17,181 nt of DNA from an uncultured Bacilli bacterium (GTDB lineage Bacteria; Bacillota_I; Bacilli_A; RF39; UBA660), in the NCBI GenBank assembly GCA_944329255.1, contig CALVIA010000017.1, forward strand, positions 1 through 17,181, written 5' to 3'. The notes beneath the pieces were generated by a model. That model was given only the letters and a program-made list of their open reading frames with translations. It was not told the origin of the DNA and did no database searches. This document shows positions 1 to 7,553 of this stretch, piece after piece (the first letter of the stretch is position 1; each line of letters begins with the position of its first letter). Position numbers and translations under genes: made by a program.

Positions 1-218
1 ACTACTTTTTCTTCTCCAGTATATTTTACTGAATTTTTATATTCTGGATCACATTTAAGACTTTTTGTGTATGTATTCCCTGCTTTATCTGGTTCATTTT
101 CTATTGGATTACATGCATTTATTGGTTTACATACCCCATCTATTTCCTCATATCCTTCTTTACAAGTTGCAAATACCATTATTGGCATCATAAACATCAT
201 TAATAATATTTTTTTCAT
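1..218 (-). CDS. Partial secreted cysteine-containing protein, function unknown
   Basis: The start codon is at 218 and the gene runs off the left edge, leaving 72 visible codons. The N-terminus (MKKILLMMFMMPIMVFATC) is a classic Sec signal peptide: two lysines, then a methionine-rich hydrophobic core. Cleavage by signal peptidase I after VFA looks likely. A cysteine follows at residue 19, but Thr at -1 and Phe at -3 fit a lipobox poorly. The visible mature part is hydrophilic with four cysteines, including a C-x(n)-GYE-x-IDGVC-type spacing that resembles short EGF-like or cysteine-knot surface modules; that resemblance is only suggestive. An AAAGGA ribosome site lies about 10 bases upstream. 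It sits downstream of the trmD terminator, so it is probably transcribed separately. I do not recognise the family, and most of the protein is outside the window. Confidence 0.7.
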   Translation of the reverse strand, partial: MKKILLMMFMMPIMVFATCKEGYEEIDGVCKPINACNPIENEPDKAGNTYTKSLKCDPEYKNSVKYTGEEKV

Positions 219-266
219 TATGTACACATCCTTTATTATCTATTAATAGTTTATCATATAAAATAA

Positions 267-294
267 AAAAATAATAGATGTATCTATTATTTTT
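267..294 (-). terminator. Intrinsic terminator after trmD
   Basis: A perfect 13-bp inverted repeat (267-279 pairing with 282-294) has a 2-base centre, so in RNA the innermost pairs open to form the loop. On the minus strand it is followed by a T-rich stretch (TTATTTTATA). The trmD stop codon (293-295) lies in the first arm. It closes the rimM-trmD operon and separates it from the secreted-protein gene. Confidence 0.75.
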
Positions 295-1372
295 ATCTAC
301 TTTTTCCACTTTTTTCTATTATTTCTTCTGGAATATATATTTTACTGCTTTTAAATTGTAATACAATATAATCTATTTTTTTTAATATATACTTTACGTA
401 ATCTTCTCCTAATATTTTTTTATATTTATTGATTATTAAACTTTTCAACCTTTCAGCCTCATCTAAAACTAAAATATCATCATCTGTTGATTCAGTATCC
501 AAAACTTTCATTATAAGCATAAGCAATTTTTCAATCTTTTTTTCAATATTATTTTTTATAACATTTTCGTTTAAATATGAATCAACAATTTTAAGATTTT
601 TAACAGAAATCATGTCTGTTCTTTTTGCATTATTTTTAGGATTAATCCCATTACAATCAATATTAAATAATTCTATATTTCCCTTTAAAGTGCTTCTTAC
701 AACAGAATATTTTTTTAATAAATCAGGTCTTCTTTCAATAGTCCTTTTCCTACTTTCTTCTTTTCTCCATTCATCAATTTTTTTATGATCTCCAGAAAGA
801 AGAACATCAGGAACTTTCATACCTGCATATTCTCTTGGTTTAGTATATGTAGGATAATCTAATCTATTATTATTAAAAGAATCATTACTATGTGAATCAC
901 TATCAATCACACCATCAACAAGTCTTATAACAGAATCAGCAACAACCATACTAGGCAACTCTCCTCCTGTTAAAACATAATCACCTATGCTTAGCTCCAT
1001 ATCACAAATTGTTCTAATTCTTTCATCAAATCCTTCATAATGACCACATATAAAAATTAAATGTTCCTCTTTAGACAAATTATAAGCAATCTTTTGATTA
1101 TATTTAATACCTTGTGGAGTCATTAAAATAACCTTAGAATTATCTTTTTTTATACTTTTTACCGCATCAAAAATAGGTTGACACATAAGAACCATCCCAC
1201 TTCCTCCACCATATGGAGTGTCATCAACTTTACTATGTTTATCTAACGAAAAATTTCTAATATTAATCATATTAATATCAACTAATTTTCTATTTCTCGC
1301 ACTTTTAATAATTGAAGTATTAATAAATCCATCAAACATTTCTGGAAACAATGTTAAAATATCTATTTTCAT
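293..1372 (-). CDS. trmD: tRNA (guanine-N1-)-methyltransferase TrmD with an extra C-terminal domain
   Basis: This SPOUT-class enzyme transfers methyl from S-adenosylmethionine to N1 of G37 in tRNAs with a G at position 36, preventing +1 frameshifts. Residues 1-222 are a complete TrmD: PYGGGSGMVL (53-62), MTPQG (84-88), CGHYEGFDERI (109-119), the knot loop SIGDYVLTGGELP (128-140), and the catalytic-region DSF with Asp164 followed by LDYPTYTKPREYAG. The family is usually about 230-250 residues, but this protein has 359. The extra roughly 120 residues are lysine- and isoleucine-rich and look helical, with a compact block at about 292-345 (VLDEAERLKSLIINKYKKIL and following). I do not recognise that part. 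The gene starts 8 bases after the rimM stop, which overlaps its TAGGAG ribosome site, so the two are probably translationally coupled. A terminator overlaps the stop codon. Confidence 0.96.
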   Translation of the reverse strand: MKIDILTLFPEMFDGFINTSIIKSARNRKLVDINMINIRNFSLDKHSKVDDTPYGGGSGMVLMCQPIFDAVKSIKKDNSKVILMTPQGIKYNQKIAYNLSKEEHLIFICGHYEGFDERIRTICDMELSIGDYVLTGGELPSMVVADSVIRLVDGVIDSDSHSNDSFNNNRLDYPTYTKPREYAGMKVPDVLLSGDHKKIDEWRKEESRKRTIERRPDLLKKYSVVRSTLKGNIELFNIDCNGINPKNNAKRTDMISVKNLKIVDSYLNENVIKNNIEKKIEKLLMLIMKVLDTESTDDDILVLDEAERLKSLIINKYKKILGEDYVKYILKKIDYIVLQFKSSKIYIPEEIIEKSGKSR

Positions 1373-1380
1373 AAAAACTC

Positions 1381-1836
1381 CTACAACAAATTATTTGGTA
1401 AATCCATATAAATAATCTTTTTTTCATCATCTTTTTTCAAAATAAAATCTTTTACATATGGAACCATTTTATCATTTTCTAAGACTAATATTTTTTGAAA
1501 ATTATTCATTAAAATATTTTTAATTTTATATAATTTAGAATTAACACTAATTAAATATTTATATAAATCTTCATCAATAAATTCATTTATATCATCTCTT
1601 TTAATATAAACATTATTGCCTTTTAAATACTCAATATCATTAATACTATTAATTCCTTCAAAAGTTATCATATCATAATTTTTATGTTTACGATATGATT
1701 TTATTATAAACTCTTTATTATTTATATATAATTTAAATTTAGGTTTAAATATAAGATCTTTTCTACTAAAATCACTTAAAATTCTTATTTCACCTTTAAT
1801 CCCATGAGTATTAACATATTTTCCAACAATAATCAT
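1381..1836 (-). CDS. rimM: Ribosome maturation factor RimM
   Basis: RimM binds the 30S subunit through S19 and helps late folding of the 16S rRNA 3' domain. The protein has 151 residues, slightly shorter than the usual 165-175. The N-terminal RimM barrel opens with the family signature IIVGKYVNTHGIKGEIRIL. The C-terminal PRC-barrel (about 88-151) ends with the typical VPYVKDFIL and a final DLPNNLL. An in-frame ATG at 1890 would add 18 residues and overlap the upstream methyltransferase by 47 bases. I prefer 1836 because it aligns with the family start and has a TAGGTG ribosome site 7-12 bases upstream, which includes the methyltransferase TAG stop. It is followed directly by trmD, the pairing seen in most bacteria. 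Confidence 0.93.
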   Translation of the reverse strand: MIIVGKYVNTHGIKGEIRILSDFSRKDLIFKPKFKLYINNKEFIIKSYRKHKNYDMITFEGINSINDIEYLKGNNVYIKRDDINEFIDEDLYKYLISVNSKLYKIKNILMNNFQKILVLENDKMVPYVKDFILKKDDEKKIIYMDLPNNLL

Positions 1837-1843
1837 AAAACAC

Positions 1844-2560
1844 CTACTTACTAAATTCATATAAAATAATACTTGTAGCAACCCCAACATTTAAACTTTC
1901 ACATAAATTATTCATTTTTATATAAATCATTTCATCACATAACTCTTGTAAACACTCTTTAACACCACAACCTTCATTTCCCATTATTATAGCATATTTA
2001 TCACATTTTAAAACATTTTTTAAATTATTACCATTTTTTACATTAGTAGAATATATTTTATAATTATTATTTTTTAATGTAATAATAAAATTATATAAAT
2101 CCCTAGTTATAATGTTAATATTAAACATCATCCCTTCAGTTGCTCTAATAACTTTAGGATTATATAAATCAACAGTATCATTACTAAGAACAATAGTATC
2201 GATATTAAAAGCAACAGCGCTTCTAATTATTGTACCTAAATTACCCGGATCTTGTATATTATCTAAAATTAAAACTTTATTACCAATTTCCATTTCAGGT
2301 TTAAATTTACATATACCAATTATATCGGGTACAGAATTAAGCGAAGTAATTTTTTTCATAACATTATCAGTTACAATTACTTCATTTTTATATCCACTCT
2401 CTTTTATTGCATATACACACTCTAAAAGATTATTTTTATATGCTTCTTTAACCAAATGCCTTCCTTCTACTATAAATAAACCCTTTTCTTTTCTATATTT
2501 TTTATCATATAATTTACTGATTTCCTTTATTTTATCATTTTTTACACTTGATATAATCAT
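1844..2560 (-). CDS. SpoU/TrmH-family RNA 2'-O-ribose methyltransferase
   Basis: This is predicted to methylate a ribose 2'-hydroxyl in rRNA or tRNA using S-adenosylmethionine. The N-terminal substrate-binding domain (about 1-90) has the family pattern SVKNDKIKEISKL, then KGLFIVEGRHLVKEA. The SpoU knot domain carries all three motifs: NIQDPGNLGTIIR (101-113, with the motif-1 Asn and Arg), IIMGNEGCGV (191-200), and IKMNNLCESLNVGVATS (214-230). The length of 238 residues is typical of the Bacillota YsgA/RlmB-like group. The exact target nucleotide cannot be read from the sequence. Its ATG overlaps the TGA of the upstream metalloprotein gene (ATGA, 2557-2560), and its own TAG lies inside the rimM ribosome site, so it sits in the middle of one coupled translation unit. 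Confidence 0.93.
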   Translation of the reverse strand: MIISSVKNDKIKEISKLYDKKYRKEKGLFIVEGRHLVKEAYKNNLLECVYAIKESGYKNEVIVTDNVMKKITSLNSVPDIIGICKFKPEMEIGNKVLILDNIQDPGNLGTIIRSAVAFNIDTIVLSNDTVDLYNPKVIRATEGMMFNINIITRDLYNFIITLKNNNYKIYSTNVKNGNNLKNVLKCDKYAIIMGNEGCGVKECLQELCDEMIYIKMNNLCESLNVGVATSIILYEFSK

Positions 2561-3192
2561 TCTTTCATCTCTTTTCTAAGTTCTTTATAATTACTACAAT
2601 ATTTTCCTACTAAATTCCAAAAATTTTTAGAATGATCAAAATATACAAAATGACTAAGTTCATGAATTATTACATAATCAGTATATTTTACATCCATTCT
2701 GATAAGTTCAAAATTTAATGTAATGGTTTTATCATTTTTATTACATACTCCCCATCTTGTAGACATTTTTCTTACCTTTAATTTAGGATACGGAATCTTC
2801 TCTTCAAAAATATTATAAATGTAATTTAATCTCTCATTAAAAAAATCATAAGCAAATTCTTTTATATATTTTTCAACTTTACTTGTATTATTTATAAATA
2901 ATTTATTATTATATAATTCAGGTTTTACTTGTGATGATAACTTTACAACATCAATTTCTTTACCTAGAATAATATTTTTTTCTATTTTTTCTTTTTTTCT
3001 TAATACCTTATCAATCATTTTTATTATAACATTATAATTGTCTTTAATTAATTTTTCAATATTATTATTACAAACATATTTATTTGTAGTAACATATATT
3101 TTTAAATCATCTTTAACTCTTATATATGTATTTTTATTATTTTTTTTTATAATTAATATTTCGTACTTATTATTATTATAATTTAAATACAT
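2557..3192 (-). CDS. YgjP-like zinc metallopeptidase-fold protein (DUF45)
   Basis: The product has 211 residues. A zincin motif HELSH (177-181) plus a third likely zinc ligand in FDHSKNFW (His187) match the YgjP/SprT-like gluzincin fold. The SRWGSC-like motif is present as TRWGVC (145-150). The family is widespread and often sits near RNA-processing or restriction genes; its physiological substrate is unsettled. An in-frame ATG at 3204 exists, but it has no ribosome site. The ATG at 3192 has GGTGA 5 bases upstream (3198-3202), so I use that start. The stop is TGA overlapping the next ATG, which argues that the organism reads TGA as stop. This is the first gene of the four-gene operon ending in trmD, and a TATAAT box lies 17 bases upstream. 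Confidence 0.88.
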   Translation of the reverse strand: MYLNYNNNKYEILIIKKNNKNTYIRVKDDLKIYVTTNKYVCNNNIEKLIKDNYNVIIKMIDKVLRKKEKIEKNIILGKEIDVVKLSSQVKPELYNNKLFINNTSKVEKYIKEFAYDFFNERLNYIYNIFEEKIPYPKLKVRKMSTRWGVCNKNDKTITLNFELIRMDVKYTDYVIIHELSHFVYFDHSKNFWNLVGKYCSNYKELRKEMKE

Positions 3193-3209
3193 AAAAATCA
3201 CCATAAATT

Positions 3210-3238
3210 ATTATAACAAAAAAGATAATATCATAAAA
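3210..3238 (-). promoter_or_regulatory. Possible promoter for the YgjP-rimM-trmD operon
   Basis: There is a perfect TATAAT at 3210-3215 on the minus strand. The -35 position, 17 bases upstream, reads only TTTTAT (3233-3238) and falls in the loop of the preceding gene's terminator. The predicted start near 3203 would give a leader of about 10 bases. The -10 is convincing but the -35 is not. Confidence 0.35.
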
Positions 3239-3247
3239 GATATTATC
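3218..3247 (-). terminator. Intrinsic terminator after ddl
   Basis: A perfect 9-bp stem (3224-3232 with 3239-3247) has a 6-base loop and is followed on the minus strand by six T residues (3218-3223). It lies 12 bases past the ddl stop codon and closes the hydrolase-murF-ddl operon. Confidence 0.75.
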
Positions 3248-3259
3248 AATATTTAATAA

Positions 3260-4438
3260 TTACATTTTTAATTTACCTTTTGATCCTTTTAAACCATTAA
3301 AATTACTTAATATATTTGTTTCAAATGAAAATACTTTTCTTTTCTTTCTTTTATATGTTCTTATTGCTAAATTAATCATATCATCTAATAATTCTTTATA
3401 AGGTTTTTTTGTAGCTTCCCATAAATAAAATGATAATGAACCTGGTATTGTATTTGTTTCGTTAACATAATATTTATTTGTTTTTTTATCTATTAAGTAA
3501 TCAATTCTTATTACTCCACTTGAATTTAAAACTTTAAAAACTTTCTTAGAAGTTTCTTTTATTTCATTAGCAATTTTATCATCTAATCTAGCTGGTAAAA
3601 TTCTATTTGTTGAAGCCATACCTTTTGCACCTTTTGTTTTATTAGAACCTAAATATTTATCTCTATAACTTAAAAATTCATCAACACCCATTACTTCTTC
3701 TAATTCACTAGCTTCTTGATATTCGTAATTTCCAAGAACACTACAATTTACCTCAATCAAATTATCTACTACTTTTTCTATTAAAATTTTTTCATCATAT
3801 TTCATTGCGTCAATTATAGATTCTTTTACTTCCTCTTTATTTTTAGCTTTACTTATACCAACACTACTTCCTAATCTTGCTGGTTTAACCATAACAGGAT
3901 ATCCAAGTTTTTCTATATTGTTTAAAATTTCTTCTTCGTTTTCCTTATAATCATTATCAAAAAACCAAATATATTTTGTTACTGGTATAAAAGATGATTC
4001 TAATATTTGTTTTTGGAATACCTTATCCTGACCAATAGCAGCAGAATAAACATTAGATCCAACATAAGGAATACCAATTAATTCTAGAAATCCCTGCAAT
4101 GTTCCATCCTCTACATTTGTTCCATGAACAATAGGTAAAATTAAATCCACATAATCAACAATTCTTTTTATTCCTGTTTTTTTTATTAAAACAAAATTAT
4201 TTTTTCTATTTGTTAATACAACATTTTTTGCATATTTCTTCAATAATTCAATATCTGAATATATTTCAATATTTTTAAGTAATTTCCCAGTATACCATTC
4301 TCTATCCTTACCTATATAAATTGGAATAATTTCATACTTTTCCTCATCCAAATTTTTCATCGCTTGAATAGCAGAAATTATACTTACTTCATGTTCAACA
4401 CTTTCTCCACCAAATATTACACCTAATCTTAATTTCAT
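3260..4438 (-). CDS. ddl: D-alanine--D-alanine ligase
   Basis: This cytoplasmic ATP-grasp enzyme joins two D-alanines into the dipeptide that MurF adds to the peptidoglycan precursor. The N-terminal D-Ala site has GGESVEHEVSI, with Glu15 in the position of the E. coli DdlB catalytic Glu. The ATP-grasp core shows VMVKPARLGSSVGISKA (182-198), EVNCSVLG (229-236), RIDY (311-314) and the magnesium/phosphate site NETNTIPGSLSFYLW (326-340). The omega-loop segment SYRDKYLGSNKTKGAKGMAS (257-276) is longer than in short Ddl enzymes. Length is 392 residues against roughly 310-370 in common members; the tail from about 362 is basic and lysine-rich. The AAGGAG ribosome site overlaps the stop of murF, 11 bases upstream. 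Some members of this clan make D-Ala-D-Lac or D-Ala-D-Ser, but nothing here clearly indicates that. Confidence 0.93.
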   Translation of the reverse strand: MKLRLGVIFGGESVEHEVSIISAIQAMKNLDEEKYEIIPIYIGKDREWYTGKLLKNIEIYSDIELLKKYAKNVVLTNRKNNFVLIKKTGIKRIVDYVDLILPIVHGTNVEDGTLQGFLELIGIPYVGSNVYSAAIGQDKVFQKQILESSFIPVTKYIWFFDNDYKENEEEILNNIEKLGYPVMVKPARLGSSVGISKAKNKEEVKESIIDAMKYDEKILIEKVVDNLIEVNCSVLGNYEYQEASELEEVMGVDEFLSYRDKYLGSNKTKGAKGMASTNRILPARLDDKIANEIKETSKKVFKVLNSSGVIRIDYLIDKKTNKYYVNETNTIPGSLSFYLWEATKKPYKELLDDMINLAIRTYKRKKRKVFSFETNILSNFNGLKGSKGKLKM

Positions 4439-4449
4439 TTTAACACTCC

Positions 4450-6015
4450 TTACTTAAATACATCTGGTAAATCATTTTCTAAAAGTACATATGTATCTTT
4501 ACCCTTTAATTTTTTTATCAAATCAAAAGCATCAATAACGTCTTCCAAAATATATATGTGCTTTTCATCATATTTTTTATTTTTTAAACCTTTTTGAATA
4601 GCTTTAGTCTGTTTATCCCCTATTAGAATAACTTCATCACATACATCTGCAATATTTTCACCGAAAATAGTATTTTCTTCATCTTCAATACTACCTAATT
4701 CAATCATACCAGGTGTTACTATAATCTTCTTTCCAGGCATCAAATTAAGTACATCTAAAGCCATTTTAGAACCTACTGGATTCGAATTATATGCATCATC
4801 TATATAGTATATATCACCATTCTTCTTTAATTCAAGCCTATGTTCAATCGGTTTTACACTTTTTACAGCACTTTGTAACTGGTTTATATTAATTCCAAAT
4901 TCATAACCTAAAGCAATTGCAGCTAAAATATTATATATATTAGCATACCCCAATAATTTTGTTTCAAATTTATATTTATTTTTATCACCTTTAATAATTA
5001 AATCAAAAGTAGTTCCAATATTAGATACATTTATATTAGAAGCCTTAAAATCCGCATCATTATCTATCCCTATCCATAATACTTTTACTTTATTTTTTAA
5101 ATTATAATTTACTTGCAAAGGATCATCACTATTTAATACAGCAACCCCATCACTAGGAAGACTCTCAATTAATTCAAACTTTCCTTTTTGAATATTTTCT
5201 TGTGATCCAAATAATTCCATATGAGCTTTACCAATTCTAGTTAATATTCCATATTTTGGTTTAACCAAATCACATAGTTCTTTTATTTCACCTATTTTAT
5301 ACGCTCCCATTTCAGCAATAAATACATTATCAAACTTATCTAAATGATTATTAATTGTAATTATTAATCCATAAGGAGTATTTAAATTTTTAGGAGTAGT
5401 AATAGAATTATATTTTACATTTAATATTTCATTTAATATATTTTTACTACTTGTTTTCCCATAACTTCCTGTAATACCTACAACTTTTAAATTATTCATT
5501 GAATTAAGTTTTTTAAGTGCCATACGTTTAAATTTTAAAAAAACACATTTTTCTACCGGCTTATTTACTTTAACAGCTAAAAGAGCAATAAAATATTGAA
5601 AATATGCCAAAATAGCTAAAACTAAATAAACATTAATATTTAATTTATAACTAAAATATATCATTATTAAATAAATTAAAGTTATAGTACACAATAATCT
5701 TTTAATTCTAGCAGTCACAACTAAAGGTTTTTTTACAACTTCTTTATGACTTATACCAAAACTTCTAATAAATAAAAGAAAATAAATAATACCAAATAAT
5801 ATTAAAATATAATTACTTTTTTTAATAAATAAAATAAAGAATATTAAAAATAATTGTAATATTTCAGCACCTAACATTATTTTATCAAAATTCTTTTTTA
5901 TCCATTTTAAGTATCTATGATCATCATCATACAAATTTTGTTGAAGCATATGTAATGATTTTTTCGTTCTAAAGTATAAATAAAATAACCATATTATAAT
6001 TAATAAAATTTCCAT
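4450..6015 (-). CDS. MurF-like Mur ligase with N-terminal membrane domain
   Basis: Residues about 175-521 form the central ATPase and C-terminal domains of a Mur ligase. The P-loop is GITGSYGKTSS (180-190), followed by TPKNLNTPYGL (207-217), IGKAHMELFGS (261-271), a Lys279 at the carbamylated-lysine position, and the MurF-type motifs EHRLELKKNG and DDAYNSNPVGS (391-416). MurF adds D-Ala-D-Ala to UDP-MurNAc-tripeptide in the cytoplasm. Unusually, the first about 150 residues hold roughly five hydrophobic segments (about 1-15, 47-65, 68-84, 106-122, 128-148) where a normal MurF has a soluble UDP-MurNAc-binding domain. The protein is therefore probably membrane-anchored and may use a different or lipid-linked substrate. 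It lies directly before ddl, whose product is the MurF substrate. A GGAGG ribosome site precedes the start and overlaps the hydrolase stop, 3 bases away. Confidence 0.87.
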   Translation of the reverse strand: MEILLIIIWLFYLYFRTKKSLHMLQQNLYDDDHRYLKWIKKNFDKIMLGAEILQLFLIFFILFIKKSNYILILFGIIYFLLFIRSFGISHKEVVKKPLVVTARIKRLLCTITLIYLIMIYFSYKLNINVYLVLAILAYFQYFIALLAVKVNKPVEKCVFLKFKRMALKKLNSMNNLKVVGITGSYGKTSSKNILNEILNVKYNSITTPKNLNTPYGLIITINNHLDKFDNVFIAEMGAYKIGEIKELCDLVKPKYGILTRIGKAHMELFGSQENIQKGKFELIESLPSDGVAVLNSDDPLQVNYNLKNKVKVLWIGIDNDADFKASNINVSNIGTTFDLIIKGDKNKYKFETKLLGYANIYNILAAIALGYEFGININQLQSAVKSVKPIEHRLELKKNGDIYYIDDAYNSNPVGSKMALDVLNLMPGKKIIVTPGMIELGSIEDEENTIFGENIADVCDEVILIGDKQTKAIQKGLKNKKYDEKHIYILEDVIDAFDLIKKLKGKDTYVLLENDLPDVFK

Positions 6016-6018
6016 TTA

Positions 6019-6747
6019 TTATCCCTCCAAAAATGATTTTAATACACTAATTGTTTGATTAATTCTTTCTAAATACGCATAATGTGTACATCCCTCATAT
6101 ATAACAAGTCCAGCATCTTTCATAATAGATTCTGCATATCTTGCATCATCAACTGACACAGCAGTATCTAAATCACCCCATATTAATAAAGTAGGAACCA
6201 TAATTTGTTTTAAATATTCAGTTAAATCTTCATTAACAACATTAACCAAAATAGTTCGCATAATTGGAGATGCATTTCTATAATCAGAAGATCCTATTTT
6301 TGTTTTCATATAAGATTCTAATTCTTTTAAAATTGGAACTTTTTTTAATGTTTTTAATACCTTTACTTTTAATGAATTTTTTTTACTACTTCTTTTAAAC
6401 GGAGAAGATAAAAGAACAACTTTTTCAACTTTCTTTTTAGCAGCATAAACAATTGCAACCCTTCCACCAAAAGAATGTCCAATTAATATAGGATTTTTAA
6501 TTTTCAAATTTGTTAAAAATTTATCAAGTATTTCATAATAATCATATATCGTATAACCATATGAGGGTTCACTACTCTTACCAAATCCTGGAAAATCAAG
6601 TATAGTTATATGATAATCCTTTGAAAGCCCTTTGCCAATTGGATCCATCATTTCAATATTTTGCCCCCATCCGTGTAAAAGTACAATATTTTTCCCTTTT
6701 TCATTCCCATATTGCACATAATTAATATAAACATCTTTTATATTCAT
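6019..6747 (-). CDS. Alpha/beta-hydrolase-fold protein
   Basis: A 242-residue single-domain hydrolase. The oxyanion-hole motif HGWGQ is at 25-29, the nucleophile elbow GHSFGG has Ser92, the acid is Asp194 in WGDLDTAV, and the histidine is His222 in CTHYAYLE. The complete triad supports an active esterase, lipase or C-C hydrolase; the substrate cannot be read from sequence. There is no signal peptide, so it should be cytoplasmic. A TTG directly before the ATG could also be read as a start, but AGGTGA (6752-6757) is better spaced for the ATG at 6747. It is the first gene of the operon that continues with the MurF-like ligase (3-base gap) and ddl, so a role in precursor or lipid metabolism at the membrane is a reasonable but unproven inference. 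Confidence 0.88.
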   Translation of the reverse strand: MNIKDVYINYVQYGNEKGKNIVLLHGWGQNIEMMDPIGKGLSKDYHITILDFPGFGKSSEPSYGYTIYDYYEILDKFLTNLKIKNPILIGHSFGGRVAIVYAAKKKVEKVVLLSSPFKRSSKKNSLKVKVLKTLKKVPILKELESYMKTKIGSSDYRNASPIMRTILVNVVNEDLTEYLKQIMVPTLLIWGDLDTAVSVDDARYAESIMKDAGLVIYEGCTHYAYLERINQTISVLKSFLEG

Positions 6748-6778
6748 CAAATCACCTACTATTTATTTTATCACTATT

Positions 6779-6807
6779 ATTATATGCAAATCAACAAATT
6801 AGGCGAA
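6779..6807 (-). promoter_or_regulatory. Possible promoter of the hydrolase-murF-ddl operon
   Basis: TATAAT occurs at 6779-6784 on the minus strand, with TTCGCC 17 bases upstream (6802-6807, three of six matches to TTGACA). The ATG follows 31 bases after the -10. The -10 is strong and the -35 weak. Confidence 0.4.
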
Positions 6808-6848
6808 TGTTTAATTAAAAATAAAAAAAATTATTTAATTTGCTAATA

Positions 6849-6877
6849 TTTAAATTTATACCTATTATAAATTTAAA
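6849..6877. repeat. AT-only inverted repeat in the intergenic region
   Basis: A perfect 12-bp inverted repeat (6849-6860 with 6866-6877) has a CCTAT loop. It lies just beyond the terminator of the C26 hydrolase gene. It could be a second, weaker terminator hairpin or a protein-binding dyad upstream of the hydrolase promoter. In sequence this AT-rich it could also be chance. Confidence 0.4.
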
Positions 6878-6908
6878 AATAAAAAAATAATCTTTACGAT
6901 TATTTTTT
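6876..6908 (-). terminator. Intrinsic terminator of the YjcZ-like/C26 cluster
   Basis: A perfect 11-bp stem (6882-6892 with 6898-6908) has a 5-base loop and is followed on the minus strand by a run of T residues interrupted by one A. The TAA stop of the C26 gene (6900-6902) lies inside the first arm, so terminator and coding sequence overlap. Confidence 0.7.
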
Positions 6909-7553
6909 ACATATATTTATAAAATATTTTATTAAATTTTTTTGTTTTATGTCATATTCTATCATGTCTTCAGGATGCCACTGAACTCCAATACTATTAT
7001 CATCTTCAATTGCTTCTATTACTCCATCATCACTAATTGCACTTATAATATAGTTTTTTACATCTTTAATTTTACATTTATGCCTACTATTTACATAAGT
7101 CTCATTCCCTAATATATATTTTAAGATTGTATCTTTATTTATAAATATTTTATGTGCATATTTTAAATTTTGAAAACAATGATTATTTTTAGTTGTTTCT
7201 AAATTTTTATATGATGCCATTATCTGCATTCCAAGACATATTCCAAGCATGGGAATATAATTTTCTTTACAATATTCACATATAAATTTATCATATGGAT
7301 ATTCGTTACTTCCTCCTGGTGAAATAATTCCATCACATAATAATATTTGGTTTATTAAATCTTTTTTTTCTTCATTAGACAATTCCCTATCATATTTAAT
7401 TTGTGTTGGTATTATTAAAATTGGTATACCGCCACATTTTATAACTGCATCCTTAACACTTTCATTTACTTTAATATAATTTTTTTCATATCTTCCTACG
7501 ATACCAATTATAGGTTTAGTTAAAAAGATTGATTTCTCAATCTTTTCTAGCAT
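6900..7553 (-). CDS. Class-I glutamine amidotransferase-like hydrolase, peptidase C26 family
   Basis: The product has 217 residues. The family signatures are present: ISPGGSNEYPYD (77-88), nucleophile elbow LGICLGMQ with Cys106, VNSRHKC (154-160), and the His-Glu pair in GVQWHPED (His193, Glu195). This is the PuuD/gamma-glutamyl-gamma-aminobutyrate hydrolase-type fold, which cleaves gamma-glutamyl amide bonds. The actual substrate here is unknown. A longer in-frame start at 7628 would run through the upstream micro-protein gene. The ATG at 7553 fits the family start and overlaps that gene's end (ATGCTAG). No good ribosome site precedes it (AGGC only), so translation is probably coupled to the micro-protein by reinitiation. 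No signal peptide is visible. The pairing with YjcZ-like proteins suggests expression during sporulation, which is an inference. Confidence 0.85.
   Translation of the reverse strand: MLEKIEKSIFLTKPIIGIVGRYEKNYIKVNESVKDAVIKCGGIPILIIPTQIKYDRELSNEEKKDLINQILLCDGIISPGGSNEYPYDKFICEYCKENYIPMLGICLGMQIMASYKNLETTKNNHCFQNLKYAHKIFINKDTILKYILGNETYVNSRHKCKIKDVKNYIISAISDDGVIEAIEDDNSIGVQWHPEDMIEYDIKQKNLIKYFINICKK

Noticed and set aside
429..788. Plus-strand open frame of 119 codons opposite trmD, and similar open frames opposite other genes
   Set aside because: They lie wholly antisense to well-recognised genes, are rich in Ser/Phe/Ile as expected from reading AT-rich genes backwards, and lack ribosome sites or family motifs.
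1837..1890. Longer RimM start overlapping the methyltransferase
   Set aside because: The extra 18 residues do not match the family, and the downstream ATG has the ribosome site and aligns with the conserved N-terminus.
2557..2560. Possibility that TGA codes for tryptophan, as in mollicutes with similar base composition
   Set aside because: TGA ends the YgjP-like gene in a standard ATGA overlap, and tryptophans in conserved positions (for example in TrmD, Ddl and the ABC ATPase) are read from TGG.
6748..6899. Riboswitch or small RNA in the AT-rich gap
   Set aside because: Only simple AT hairpins, a terminator and a probable promoter are visible, with no conserved riboswitch core or GC-containing structured element.
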